A stretch of DNA of 63,256 nucleotides, from the NCBI GenBank assembly GCA_016192995.1, contig JACPTB010000003.1, positions 1-63,256 of the forward strand. The letters are read 5' to 3'. The position numbers were made by a program, and so were the translations under genes. Below, in pieces: positions 8,515 to 17,042 of this stretch. Below the pieces are notes generated by a model. The model had not been told where the DNA came from. It was given only the letters and a program-made list of their open reading frames with translations, and searched no databases. This DNA is from Candidatus Woesearchaeota archaeon (GTDB lineage Archaea > Nanobdellota > Nanobdellia > Woesearchaeales > DSVV01). The first letter of the stretch is position 1; every line of letters starts with the position of its first letter.

Positions 8515-8675
8515 GAGAACTTTGCAAAATGCTCGCAAAGCTCGGGTTACTGCCAGTTCGCATTGAGATTTTTGTTTAACAAAGCAATTTTCTCTCTGGA
8601 ACTCCGAAAATTGCTCGATAAGTCTTTCGAAAATGCTCACGAAATTGGCAGTAACCATAATTTTGCAAAGTTCTC
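8515..8675. mobile_element. Foldback element, GAGAAC arms
   Basis: The 16-bp outer arms GAGAACTTTGCAAAAT and ATTTTGCAAAGTTCTC are perfect. The inner pair is GGTTACTGCCA/TGGCAGTAACC. The central hairpin is CAATTTTC/GAAAATTG with the loop TCTCTGGAACTCC that is shared with the GTACG-type elements. No flanking duplication is visible. It fills the gap between two convergent stop codons almost exactly. Confidence 0.75.
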
Positions 8676-8676
8676 A

Positions 8677-10164
8677 TCACTTTGTTGACCCATGTAAATG
8701 CTCAAGATACTCCTTCTTCCCTTTGAAACTATGTTTCTTAGCTAATTTCTCTAATCCTTTATCAAAGTTACTGCCATATTGCGCAGCTAGTTTTGGTCGC
8801 TGGCAAATATCTTTTGCTAAACCAAGATATTCAGCAACTTCTCGAAGAATAATCTTTTTCTGCTCTTTGTTGATTTTATATTGTTCTGGTATCTGCAAAG
8901 CAAAATTGATAAGTTTTTTATCCAAAAATGGCAGCCTTAATTCAATAGTATGGTACATAGTGATCAAATCATCCCTATACAAATCTCTTTCCCACATGCT
9001 AAGCAGTCCACGTAGACATTCCTTATTTATTTCATTATTTTTGTAAATGAAATTATTCTTTTTCAACACTTCAAAATGCCGGTTATAACCAGCAAATAAT
9101 TCTTCACTTCCTAAACCAGAAAGGACCACTTTCATACCATCTTTTTGCGCCATGTTGCAGCAATAATAAAATGGCAGCGCAACTCCTACTTTCACCGGAT
9201 CAGTTGATTCTATAATCTCCATTATTTTAGGAAGATCATGTTCTAGCTTGTTCAATGAAACTATTGTTGTTTTTAAGATAAAACCATATTTCTTTGCTAT
9301 TTTTTGAGCATGCTCTAAATCTGGAGCTTTTCGCGTATTGCCGTCTTCGAAAGCAGCAGTATAACAAATGCTCTTATGGCTTTTCTTCTTCGATAGAAAA
9401 GCAAGAAAGGTTGAATCTATGCCTCCAGAAAACAATATGCCGTATTTTTTTAAGGGAGAGGTTCTCTCCTTAAAGGCATGAAGCAATGCAGCTGCTAATT
9501 TTTTTTTAATATTATTTCTATTTAGTTTAATTAATTTTATTTTTTCAAGGGTAATTTTTTTATTTTTTATTTTAAGAGCATGAGTTTTAGTGTTATAAAC
9601 AATATATTTTTTGGGATCAAGCAATACTCCTTGGTGATCCAGTATCTTGTTTTCAGAAGCAAAAGCAAAGGTCTGATCATCATAATAATAACAAAGTGGT
9701 TTTTCACCGAGCATATCTCGTGATACTACAATCTGATTTTCGCTTTGATTCCAATAAGCATAACTAAAAACACCGTCAAGTTTTTCTTCAGCATCAATAC
9801 CTAAATACTCTAACATCTCCAGCAAAATCTCAGCGTCATTTTTTCCGTTTAGACGATACTTTTTTTTAAGCTCTTTCCAATTATAAATTTCACCATTCAT
9901 CACCAGCTTGTTTCCCGTATCATGATTCATAATTGGCTGTTTTATATTTCCAACTAATGCATGCAATGCATGGATCAAAATTCCTTGTTCTTTCTCTTCA
10001 TTGCTTATGCTTGCCAGCTTCTCCTGCAATAATGAAAAATCATCTGTTTTAAAAGCATATTTTTTCGTGCAGAAGCCACTTCCATCGTTTCCTCGCTTTT
10101 TGAGAAGGATTATATTCTTTAAAAATTCCTGTTTTTTTCCAAAAACACCGAAAATACCGCACAT
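8677..10164 (-). CDS. asnB: Asparagine synthetase B (glutamine-hydrolysing)
   Basis: AsnB makes asparagine from aspartate, ATP and glutamine. The true N-terminus is MCGIFGVFG, because Cys2 is the glutaminase nucleophile after Met removal; a TATA box 22-31 bases upstream (10186-10195) supports this leaderless start rather than the longer frame to 10197. The class II amidotransferase domain covers about residues 1-190 (NGEIYNW, KNDAEILLE, SRDMLGEKPL). The synthetase domain follows with the PP-loop LFSGGIDST and GLGSEELFAGY. The protein is 495 residues, short of the bacterial length of about 550. It is divergent from the receiver gene. Confidence 0.92.
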   Translation of the reverse strand: MCGIFGVFGKKQEFLKNIILLKKRGNDGSGFCTKKYAFKTDDFSLLQEKLASISNEEKEQGILIHALHALVGNIKQPIMNHDTGNKLVMNGEIYNWKELKKKYRLNGKNDAEILLEMLEYLGIDAEEKLDGVFSYAYWNQSENQIVVSRDMLGEKPLCYYYDDQTFAFASENKILDHQGVLLDPKKYIVYNTKTHALKIKNKKITLEKIKLIKLNRNNIKKKLAAALLHAFKERTSPLKKYGILFSGGIDSTFLAFLSKKKSHKSICYTAAFEDGNTRKAPDLEHAQKIAKKYGFILKTTIVSLNKLEHDLPKIMEIIESTDPVKVGVALPFYYCCNMAQKDGMKVVLSGLGSEELFAGYNRHFEVLKKNNFIYKNNEINKECLRGLLSMWERDLYRDDLITMYHTIELRLPFLDKKLINFALQIPEQYKINKEQKKIILREVAEYLGLAKDICQRPKLAAQYGSNFDKGLEKLAKKHSFKGKKEYLEHLHGSTK

Positions 10165-10185
10165 AATATAAAAATAGTTTGTATC

Positions 10186-10204
10186 ATTTATAAACATTTA
10201 TATA
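10186..10204. promoter_or_regulatory. Divergent TATA boxes for asnB and the receiver gene
   Basis: TTTATAAAT read on the minus strand (about 10187-10195) lies about 25 bases before the asnB ATG at 10164. TTTATATA on the plus strand (10197-10204) lies about 25 bases before the ATG at 10228. Neither gene has a Shine-Dalgarno site, so both look leaderless and the two promoters overlap, which would let them compete. Confidence 0.6.
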
Positions 10205-10227
10205 GTATCAATACCATCTCTTCATAG

Positions 10228-10668
10228 ATGGCATTGATACAAGAAAAAAAGAAGATTCTGATCGTAGATGATGAATATGTTATCAGAGAATTAGTAGCAT
10301 TAAGCCTAGGCAAGGATTATGAACTGATCAAAGCTGAAAATGGAGAACAGGCATTAAAACAAGCGCAGCTAAAACCAGATCTTATTATTCTTGATATTAT
10401 GATGCCTGGCATGTCTGGTTATGATGTTTGCTATCGTCTTAAAAATGATCCTGTTACCAAACAAATCCCCATTATGATGCTGACGGCAAAGCATGAAATG
10501 GAAGATTTACGTCAAGGAATTAAAGTCATGGTAGATGAATTTCTTACTAAACCTTTTGAACCGGAACAGCTTAAAAAAATAGTTGACCTATGGTTTCAAG
10601 AACCTAGACAACTCCGTTCAAAAGCATTGCATAAATATGGCAGTCAACTCCATTATGTAAGAGGATAG
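10228..10668 (+). CDS. Stand-alone response-regulator receiver protein
   Basis: The 146-residue CheY-like protein has all receiver residues: the acidic pair IVDDEY, the phospho-acceptor Asp in IILDIMMPG, the Thr in MLTAK and the Lys in TKPF. No output domain follows; the last 20 residues are a short basic tail. It would be phosphorylated by a histidine kinase, but none lies in this window. Its TAG stop lies inside the 9-bp repeat that flanks the next foldback element, so that element inserted right at the gene end. Confidence 0.88.
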   Translation: MALIQEKKKILIVDDEYVIRELVALSLGKDYELIKAENGEQALKQAQLKPDLIILDIMMPGMSGYDVCYRLKNDPVTKQIPIMMLTAKHEMEDLRQGIKVMVDEFLTKPFEPEQLKKIVDLWFQEPRQLRSKALHKYGSQLHYVRG

Positions 10669-10673
10669 CAAGC

Positions 10674-10835
10674 GGCTTTGGTGAAAATCTCGGCATAGCC
10701 TCGGTTTTGGCATCAGTTCAGCTTGTGATGAGTATATTTGATTGGATTTTTCTCTCTGGCACTCCGAAAAATCCTCGCTGATAAAACTGAAGAGCTTCAC
10801 AAAAAGATGCCAAAAACTGTATTTTCACCAGAGCC
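10674..10835. mobile_element. Foldback element, GGC arms, TCTCTGG core
   Basis: Outer arms GGCTTTGGTGAAAAT and ATTTTCACCAGAGCC pair almost perfectly. Inner arms GGTTTTGGCATC/GATGCCAAAAAC follow. The core is the same GGATTTTTC hairpin as in the GTACG-type elements, with loop TCTCTGGCACTCC. The 9-bp flanks ATAGCAAGC (10665-10673) and GTAGCAAGC (10836-10844) match at eight positions. Confidence 0.82.
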
Positions 10836-10902
10836 GTAGCAAGCTTCTCTTTATTAAATAAGAAATCGCAACAATAATAAATACCTCTTATTTCTTCATG
10901 GT

Positions 10903-11493
10903 ATGCCCTTCGCAACTAAGAAACAACAGTACCTTAAACAACTTGAAGATAATCTTAAACAACAGAAAAAAGATAAATCAAAAAAAGGATTTCCCGATGA
11001 ACAGATTAAAGAGTTGCTTGCGCAGATTAATAACAATGATAATTATTATACCACTAGTTCTTGCGCCGGGAGAACAGTGATTATACGTTTAGGCAAGGGC
11101 AATAAAAAAGATAAGAGTGAGTGGTTGTTTTCAAGCCATAAACCAGTACAGAAAATCAGCGAAACTATTATTGAAAAGATAACAGGAGATTGCTGGCTGA
11201 AATTTGAACCATGTATTCTCCATGTTTGTTGTAAAGATCTTGAAAGCGCTCTTGCATTTATTGATACTGGAAAAAAGGTAGGATTTAAACGCGGAGGAAT
11301 CTATTCCATTAGCAAAGACGATAGAATTATTGTTGAAATAAGCGGTGTTGATAGAATTGATGTTCCTCTTGCAAATAATAACGGGCTGCTTGTCAGCAAA
11401 GAATATATGCAATTTCTTCTTGATGAATGCAATAAAAAGATGAAGAGAAATAATGAGAGGATTAAGATGTTTTATCAATTATTAAAAAAATAA
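10903..11493 (+). CDS. taw3: Taw3-type wybutosine methyltransferase
   Basis: The 196-residue TYW3/Taw3 family protein acts in wyosine synthesis on G37 of tRNA-Phe, adding the N4 methyl with S-adenosylmethionine. Family signatures seen are the TTSSCAGR block near residue 50, a WLKFEPCILHVCC block near residue 105 and AGFKRGGI-like sequence (VGFKRGGIYSI) near residue 130. The length is normal. The second ATG (10903) is chosen because the frame starting at 10898 is a different, short one. The gene is typical of archaea and eukaryotes and supports the archaeal assignment. Confidence 0.88.
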   Translation: MPFATKKQQYLKQLEDNLKQQKKDKSKKGFPDEQIKELLAQINNNDNYYTTSSCAGRTVIIRLGKGNKKDKSEWLFSSHKPVQKISETIIEKITGDCWLKFEPCILHVCCKDLESALAFIDTGKKVGFKRGGIYSISKDDRIIVEISGVDRIDVPLANNNGLLVSKEYMQFLLDECNKKMKRNNERIKMFYQLLKK

Positions 11494-11498
11494 AAAAT

Positions 11499-13529
11499 TT
11501 ATTTTCTAAATGCTACTACTAACAAACCCAATATTACGATTGATACTATAACAATAGCAACAATAACCAACATTAAGTAACCATTGCTTTCTAAGAATGA
11601 TGCTTTTGCTGGTGTTTGCGTTACCACTTGCGCTTTTGCAGGCACTGTTGTGGTTGTTGGTGCAGTTGTTACTACTGTTACTGGTGGTGGAGTAGTTGTT
11701 GTTGCAGTTGTCGTAGTTCCACTTGAGGTTGTTATTTTAGTTGCTGAAGGAGTTGTATCAACACCACAGTCTTGAACAACTAAGGTAAGGAATTCTTCTT
11801 CAACATCCTTGTTAGCATTGTAGTAAGCATCTACAGCAATTTGATAGTTTCCTGCTTTAACACTGTCGTCAATGTTTAAGGTGTAAGCTTTTCGTCTTAA
11901 CGTATCTTCATCGTCAGTGACATCTCCTTCATCAAGCTTGAAAAATTCATTGACTTGAATGCCAAGCTCTTGATTGGAAATACTCAATTCAACGTTTTCA
12001 TCCTTTTCTCCTACATTAGCTACTTCAACCGTTAAGGTTGGTTTTCGCACACAGCTTACCAAGGTTGGATTTAAGGTAAGTTCGCTAAAGTATACTTGGT
12101 GTGTTTCTTTGGCAACCTCAACACTAATAGTGCCGTTAAATACATTGTAGTTTTTAGCGCCATCTTTATCATCGCATTTAATGTCTACTTCGAGATCATA
12201 TTTGCCGTCATCTGCTTCTGTTGGAATTTCGAAGGTGAAGCTTGCATCTTCTTTTTTCTCTGCATCAACATCAAGGTTTTGATCTTGATTGTCTTTATCG
12301 CAGTCATCACATAATTCTTCTAATTCAACTTCTACGTCACAATCAGCATCATTATCTATTTTAGGATCATCAGTGCAGAGATTATCTAACGTAAAGTCAA
12401 TCTCAAACTTTGAGCCAGGCTGCACTTCTATATCTCCTGTTACTTTTCCAGCAGAAACTGAAAGATCTTCTTTACCGCCGCCGGAAACTGCTGCATCAAC
12501 ATCAGTAAATGAGACACACACTTTTTCAGTTACTGTTATAGTGAATGTTTCTGTATCAAAAGCTCCTGTTGCATCTGTTACTTTAACTTGCGCAGTAAAT
12601 GAACCTGTTGCTGTTGGCACCCAACTAAATTGACCAGCTGTGCTTAAGGTCATGCCTGTTGGACCGGAGACTAGAGCATAGGTTAAAGTATCTCCTGCAT
12701 CAGCATCAGTAGCTTGAACCGTTGCGCTGAATGTTTGACCTAATACAGCAGAAGTGGTTGATAAACCAGTAATAACTGGATCATCTTTTACATCCAAAAC
12801 TTCAACTTGGAAACTAGTTTCATCAAAATCAAAGCCATCACTTACTCTTAAAGTACAAGTTGGAAGCGTTTGAAGTCCCTTAGTATTGAAATTGGATGTA
12901 GTAGTTATTTTTAATTCAGGCTTGCTTTTACTGCCTGTAACTTCACATTTCACATTGCTTGAACTTTGTGCTGCTACAGTAAATGTAAATAATGTTAAAT
13001 CATTTGGATTATGTTCTGGATCACTATCGTCTAAATCAAAATCATCAAAATCAATAAGTTTGCTTTGGAATGCGGGAGTTTTGTCTTCAATTAAAGTTAC
13101 GATACTATCAAAACTTAAGCTTGGTTCATCATTAATAACTGTAACCTGTTTTGATCCAGGTTGTTTGCTATTATCTTTGTCAGTTACGCTTGCTATACAA
13201 TCGTAAATATGCCCAGGTTTAACTTTATCGTTTTTTGTTGTATCTGCAACGAGATTTAATGAATAAGTTCCTGCAGTAACATTAAAATGTTGACTACCAC
13301 TTGTTTCAACTAATTTAGAGCCACTTGTAGTATCAAACCATTCAATTGAAACATTAAATGGTTCTCCTGCACCTGTAACTTTAACGTCACACGTTAAAGT
13401 ATCATCTGTTGCTGGAGATTCTGGTGTTATAACTACATCTACGCCGATAGTGCCTGCAGTAACTGCAGTTGCTACTACGAGTAAACTTAAAAGAAACATT
13501 AATACAATTTTTACTTGTCTTAAAACCAT
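11499..13529 (-). CDS. Membrane-anchored surface protein with Ig/cadherin-like repeats
   Basis: The 676-residue precursor starts with a signal peptide (residues 1-25, ending TAVTAG). Several beta-sandwich domains follow. One around residues 250-335 is a clear putative-Ig/dystroglycan-cadherin type (ATDADAGDTLTYALVSGPTG, ending in FTITVTE). An acidic Asp-rich stretch at about 385-455 could bind calcium. A Thr/Pro linker (about 595-640) leads to one C-terminal membrane helix and the tail AFRK. This is the layout of an archaeal cell-surface or adhesion protein displayed outside. GGGGGTAT precedes the start. Confidence 0.82.
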   Translation of the reverse strand: MVLRQVKIVLMFLLSLLVVATAVTAGTIGVDVVITPESPATDDTLTCDVKVTGAGEPFNVSIEWFDTTSGSKLVETSGSQHFNVTAGTYSLNLVADTTKNDKVKPGHIYDCIASVTDKDNSKQPGSKQVTVINDEPSLSFDSIVTLIEDKTPAFQSKLIDFDDFDLDDSDPEHNPNDLTLFTFTVAAQSSSNVKCEVTGSKSKPELKITTTSNFNTKGLQTLPTCTLRVSDGFDFDETSFQVEVLDVKDDPVITGLSTTSAVLGQTFSATVQATDADAGDTLTYALVSGPTGMTLSTAGQFSWVPTATGSFTAQVKVTDATGAFDTETFTITVTEKVCVSFTDVDAAVSGGGKEDLSVSAGKVTGDIEVQPGSKFEIDFTLDNLCTDDPKIDNDADCDVEVELEELCDDCDKDNQDQNLDVDAEKKEDASFTFEIPTEADDGKYDLEVDIKCDDKDGAKNYNVFNGTISVEVAKETHQVYFSELTLNPTLVSCVRKPTLTVEVANVGEKDENVELSISNQELGIQVNEFFKLDEGDVTDDEDTLRRKAYTLNIDDSVKAGNYQIAVDAYYNANKDVEEEFLTLVVQDCGVDTTPSATKITTSSGTTTTATTTTPPPVTVVTTAPTTTTVPAKAQVVTQTPAKASFLESNGYLMLVIVAIVIVSIVILGLLVVAFRK

Positions 13530-13770
13530 GGTTTATACCCCCAATATCTTGCCATAATGGCATGATTATATGCATAATTTATATGTGTAGTTTACACTTA
13601 AGTGCTATTATGGAGTAGTCACATGATTTATAAAGTTTTGGATGGATAGGTACTGTTTTAGTCATTAGTTAGTTGTTAAGTATAGTAGAGTTAGAAAAAC
13701 GTAACATTTTTATATTTCCACTGATTTTAGTGTGTTATGTGCAATAATTGTATTGTATGGAGGAAATAAT

Positions 13771-14007
13771 ATGCCCACGTTAACACTATCAATTACTGAA
13801 GATCTAAAGAGAGAAATGGAATTATTGCCAGAATTAAATTGGTCAGAAATAGCTCGGAATGCAATTGTAAAAAAGGCTGCTGAATATAAATTATTTAAAT
13901 CAATTGTAGCAAAATCAAAGCTCACTGAACATGATGCATTAGAACTAGGGAGAAAAGTAAACGAAGGGCTGTACAAAGAATATAAAAAAAAATTGAAAGA
14001 GATGTAA
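13771..14007 (+). CDS. VapB-type antitoxin
   Basis: A 78-residue protein with an N-terminal strand TLTLSI and helices around NWSEIARNA, followed by a toxin-binding tail (LTEHDALELGRKV). It matches the antitoxin at 51.7-51.9 kb in the same positions (TLSI, W-S-[ED]-IAR, LTE-DA, G-K). The ATG at 13771 is chosen because GGAGG stands eight bases upstream. The toxin gene begins five bases after the stop, as in vapBC operons. It would bind operator DNA and neutralise the toxin. Confidence 0.75.
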   Translation: MPTLTLSITEDLKREMELLPELNWSEIARNAIVKKAAEYKLFKSIVAKSKLTEHDALELGRKVNEGLYKEYKKKLKEM

Positions 14008-14011
14008 AGCA

Positions 14012-14422
14012 ATGCTCCTTGTTGTTGATGCTAACATAGTATTCTCATCTCTTATTGCAGGAAATATCATCGATCTCTTCTTATCAGAAAAATTACAATT
14101 AATTGCACCTGAACTATTATTTGTTGAAATGAGAAAACATAAAGAGGATATAAAAGCAAAATCCCATTTTTCCGAACAAGAATTTGAAATTATTCTTTCT
14201 GTATTAGAAAAGCGAATTAAGATAATTCCATTGCAAGAGTTCATAATGAACATGACTAAAGCAGAGCAATTATTAAAAGAACATGTAAAAGATGCACCGT
14301 ACATAGCTCTTGCATTGAGATATAATTGTGCAGTTTGGTCTTACGAAAAATTATTCAAAAACATAAGTGGAATACAATCATTAACAACTAAAGAAATTGC
14401 TGAAATAATAAGAAATTACTGA
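14012..14422 (+). CDS. vapC: PIN-domain toxin (VapC-like)
   Basis: The 136-residue PIN-fold ribonuclease shows the acidic residues expected for metal binding: VVDANIVFS (Asp6), FVEMRKH (Glu) and VKDAPYIALAL (Asp). The last acidic motif reads WSYEKLF rather than the common W-[ST]-x-D. VapC proteins cleave tRNA or rRNA when released from VapB. It is co-transcribed with the antitoxin gene just upstream. A decayed Fic gene lies immediately downstream. Confidence 0.8.
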   Translation: MLLVVDANIVFSSLIAGNIIDLFLSEKLQLIAPELLFVEMRKHKEDIKAKSHFSEQEFEIILSVLEKRIKIIPLQEFIMNMTKAEQLLKEHVKDAPYIALALRYNCAVWSYEKLFKNISGIQSLTTKEIAEIIRNY

Positions 14423-14429
14423 TTGAATT

Positions 14430-14790
14430 ATAGAAGTATATCACGATGGTAATCTCAAGCCATCAGCAGGATATTATGCAGATGGTGTTAGGATATTTAT
14501 GAGAATGTAATATAAAATTGCTTATAACACGCGCTGTTCTCCCATTTCCATCAGAAAACGGATGGATGTTGGTGAACTTGCTATGGATAATACCAGCTAA
14601 TTCAAGAGGATGGAGTTTTTTTTAATGGTTATTATAAAAAATAACTAATTGTTTCATAAGCGATGCCACTTCTTTGTGAGACGGAGGTTTATGGGATGAA
14701 CCTGAGATAAGAACATTATGATCTCTATATTTTCCAACCATCTGAACACTCGTATTTATCGTCAAAAGCTCATGGACTTTTAAAACAAAA
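14430..14790 (-). pseudogene. Decayed Fic-family gene
   Basis: Read on the minus strand, this region encodes fragments of a Fic protein. HELLTINTSVQ lies near 14770, then GKYRDHNVLISGSSHKPP. After an in-frame stop near 14625 comes LHPLELAGIIHSKFTNIH, followed by the Fic active-site motif HPFSDGNGRTAR (14528-14564), which is intact. The frame ends soon after with a stop near 14470. The N-terminal half is missing. Fic enzymes transfer AMP to proteins and many act as toxins; this copy is broken. Confidence 0.75.
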
Positions 14791-14863
14791 TAAATTTATT
14801 GTTTTTTAAATTATTTTGTGGTCATATTAAGAAAAAGAAGATAAAAAAAAGAATCCAAGATCA

Positions 14864-15464
14864 TTATCTTGTTCCAAAATAAAATAATTTTTCAATACTA
14901 ACATCTGCGGCACTAAAGGAACCTGTTCTCGGATGTGATTCATTAGCTTTAGCTAATGTTGGCCGCGCCATGCCTGTTGAAGGCGAGCTAAGTGCAGGCG
15001 CTGTTGATTCTTGAACAGAGCTTTGTTGCAGTGTTGGCTGCTGAACTTGAGAATGTGTTGCTTGTTCTGCCTGATAAGCTTCAACTGCCTGCATCGCCTG
15101 CAGTTTTGCATGCAATGATTCAAGTTCAGCTTTTAATTTGTTGACTTCACTGCCAAATAGATTTGCAAAATCCTGCAACACCGTCTCAACTTCTTCTTTA
15201 GTATAATAATCTTTTACTACTTTCGGCTGTTCTTGCTCTACAGCTTGCTGCACTACTTGCTGAGCTTGATTTTGATTGACAACAACCATTTTCTGGTCTT
15301 TAGTAATTTGAATGTGATGCAATGCTTCCATCTCATCATGATCAGCCTGCAATTCACTTGCCAAATTCGCTGCTTCCAAACGATTCGAAGCCAAGCCATG
15401 CCGCGTTAAGGTTTTTGCCAGTTCATTAACCTTACGTAACCGTCCTATGTCTAATACATCCATT
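14864..15464 (-). CDS. Hypothetical protein with Gln-rich coiled coil
   Basis: I do not recognise this protein of about 199 residues. The N-terminal 50 residues are helical (IGRLRKVNELAKTL...). A Gln/Val-rich stretch follows (residues 65-85), then a coiled coil around residues 90-125 with a KDYYTKEEVE motif, then a Gln/Ser/Thr/Pro-rich disordered tail and a short conserved-looking end (EKLFYFGTR). The ATG at 15464 is preferred over a GTG at 15472 because the GTG is part of the GGGGTG ribosome site. Confidence 0.6.
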
Positions 15465-15624
15465 TTGTACACCCCTTTTAGCTATTATTTGTGGTTTTCA
15501 ACACTTAGTATATGATTTTGTATATTAAGATAGAACTTATATATAAATGTTTTTAATTTTAATAATAACCCCTTACGAGTGACTATTCTCAAGATTTAAA
15601 AAGACAGGATTCTTCCTGAATAAA

Positions 15625-16227
15625 ATGTCGCTTAATAGTGTTGAAGATTACTGGAACGTTGATGCCCCTAATTGGATTACGGGTTCCCATCCTTTGCTTG
15701 CTGACTCAGGTATAAGAGCAAAAGCAATCATTGATGTTTTACAAGATTTTAGATATTTAAGAGCAGCAAGAGATTTACTCGATATTGGTTCTGGAAGTGG
15801 AGGTGTTTGTGCATATCTTGAAGATATTGACCCCTATTTTGTTATTGCTATGGATGCAGCGCCTGAAATGTTAAAAAGAAATCCTTCGAGAAGAAAAGTG
15901 CTGACAGATGCTAATCAAGAACTTCCTTTTGCTGACGGGTGTGTTGATGGAGTTACGCAATTCTTTTTAAACAGATATTTACATAATCCTTGTCAAAACA
16001 CTCGGGAAATTGGAAGAGTAACAAAATCAGGCGGAGTAATTTTAGTTATGGACCACACTTATTTAGGACATTCCCTTGAAGTTAAAGAATTCGATCCACA
16101 ACAAGTAAAACAATCACTTGAAGCAATATGTAGAAGTGTTCATGTAATGCAAGTTTGTCCAGTATTTTCAGATCCTGAAAGTTTCTATCATCGCGGACCA
16201 ATTTATCTTGTTGTTGGCATTAAATAG
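15625..16227 (+). CDS. Class I SAM-dependent methyltransferase
   Basis: This 200-residue protein has the Rossmann methyltransferase motifs: LLDIGSGSGGV (motif I, residue 49), VIAMDAAPEM (acidic loop binding the SAM ribose), ELPFADGCVDGV (motif post-II) and REIGRVTKSGGVILVMD (motif post-III/IV). It resembles the Methyltransf_11 group, and the substrate is not evident. A structured-RNA gene with its own promoter starts about 90 bases downstream. Confidence 0.85.
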   Translation: MSLNSVEDYWNVDAPNWITGSHPLLADSGIRAKAIIDVLQDFRYLRAARDLLDIGSGSGGVCAYLEDIDPYFVIAMDAAPEMLKRNPSRRKVLTDANQELPFADGCVDGVTQFFLNRYLHNPCQNTREIGRVTKSGGVILVMDHTYLGHSLEVKEFDPQQVKQSLEAICRSVHVMQVCPVFSDPESFYHRGPIYLVVGIK

Positions 16228-16288
16228 TTTACAAGTACTACCAAGTTCACTTCGTAGTAGTCAGAAAAGATTAAATAGAAGTTACTTC

Positions 16289-16295
16289 TATAAAA
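16289..16295 (+). promoter_or_regulatory. TATA box for the structured RNA
   Basis: TATAAAA lies 22-28 bases before the first base of the closing helix of the RNA at 16317. That is the expected archaeal TATA-to-start distance. No open reading frame begins here. Confidence 0.55.
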
Positions 16296-16316
16296 GCCGC
16301 CCGTATCATAAGAAAA

Positions 16317-16546
16317 GTTGGCAAGACTTTTCGGTTGTCCTGGAAAGGATGTTACCATAACAACCTCTGTCAAGTGTCTAGCTATAATTAGGATGCCTGG
16401 ACTATAACTCATCCTAAGAAATCTGCACTTGTTAAGTTAATTTGTGGAGCGAATAAGATAACCTTTCAAACAAGCTGGTAGGTTAAGATTCAGATCAGTA
16501 GTTGTTTACGGCACTTATTCACCGAGTCCAGATGCCAGCTTTTTTT
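16317..16546 (+). ncRNA. Structured RNA candidate, about 230 nt
   Basis: The region is non-coding and dense in helices. GTTGGCA (16317-16323) pairs with TGCCAGC (16533-16539) to close the molecule, and seven T follow. Other helices are GGTTGT/ACAACC (16333/16360), CAAGTG/CACTTG (16371/16426), TTAGGATG/CATCCTAA (16388/16410), GAATAAG/CTTATTC (16451/16514) and AACCT/AGGTT (16460/16480). The loop CTGGACT (16397-16403) can pair with AGTCCAG (16525-16531) as a pseudoknot. I could not find the conserved blocks of RNase P RNA or SRP RNA, though a divergent or reduced form of either is possible. Confidence 0.6.
16540..16546 (+). terminator. Poly-U terminator of the structured RNA
   Basis: Seven T directly follow the 3' strand of the closing helix. 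Archaeal RNA polymerase commonly stops at such T runs. Confidence 0.5.
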
Positions 16547-16585
16547 ATTATCCTCATTAAATCCTTATTAAAGGGTGGAAAGACT

Positions 16586-16789
16586 ATGGTAAGAACAAGA
16601 AGAAAAGGTTCGTCAAAGCGTACAATAAATAAAAAGATATCACCTCGAAAAACTAAATACAAGGGAAGGCGTCCCAGCAATAAAAGCAAAGCATCAAAAG
16701 TGCAAAAACTGATAAAATTAGCAAAAGCTCGACTGCGAAGCAAAAAAGCGCGCGGAAAGAGCAGAGCTAAGAAGAAAAAAAGAATATGA
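16586..16789 (+). CDS. Very basic small nucleic-acid-binding protein
   Basis: This 67-residue protein is about half Lys and Arg, with Ser and Gly between (for example RTRRKGSSKRT, then SKKARGKSRAKKKK). Such composition fits a DNA- or RNA-packaging protein like an H1-tail-type chromatin protein; it has no folded domain that I can see. AAGGGTGG precedes the ATG at 16586, which is chosen over a longer upstream frame that runs through the structured RNA. It is the first gene after that RNA on the same strand. Confidence 0.65.
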   Translation: MVRTRRKGSSKRTINKKISPRKTKYKGRRPSNKSKASKVQKLIKLAKARLRSKKARGKSRAKKKKRI

Positions 16790-16873
16790 CTTTTGTTGTT
16801 TATACTCTTTATTACAGCCTATAAGCAGAAGTATCTTTAGAAGTAAAAATAGTAAAATCATAATAATCTGAAG

Positions 16874-17028
16874 GTACGTATTAAGTCTTCTTATAGGTTT
16901 TAGCGCCGGTTCAGCTTTTTAAGTGGATTTTGATTGGATTTTTCTCTCTGGAACCTCGAAAAATCCTCAAAGTGAATTTAAGAAGAGCTTCACAAAAGTA
17001 GGCGCTAAAACCCAGACTTATTACGTAC
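16874..17028. mobile_element. Foldback element, GTACG arms
   Basis: The arms GTACGTATTAAGTCT and AGACTTATTACGTAC have one mismatch. Inner arms GGTTTTAGCGCC/GGCGCTAAAACC and the core hairpin GGATTTTTC/GAAAAATCC follow, with loop TCTCTGGAACCTC, a local rearrangement of the usual loop. No clear flanking duplication is seen. It lies between two convergent genes. Confidence 0.78.
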
Positions 17029-17042
17029 CTCTAAAAATTTTA

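Noticed and set aside
10164-10197. Longer N-terminus of asparagine synthetase starting at 10197
   Set aside because: The mature enzyme needs Cys directly after the initiator Met, the extra 11 residues are unlike the family, and the TATA box would lie inside the coding region.
16317-16546. RNase P RNA or SRP RNA
   Set aside because: I looked for GGAAAGUCC/ACAGAA (RNase P) and the GGAAG...AGCAG helix-8 pattern (SRP) on both strands. A GGAA loop exists but the conserved surroundings do not, so I left the RNA unnamed.
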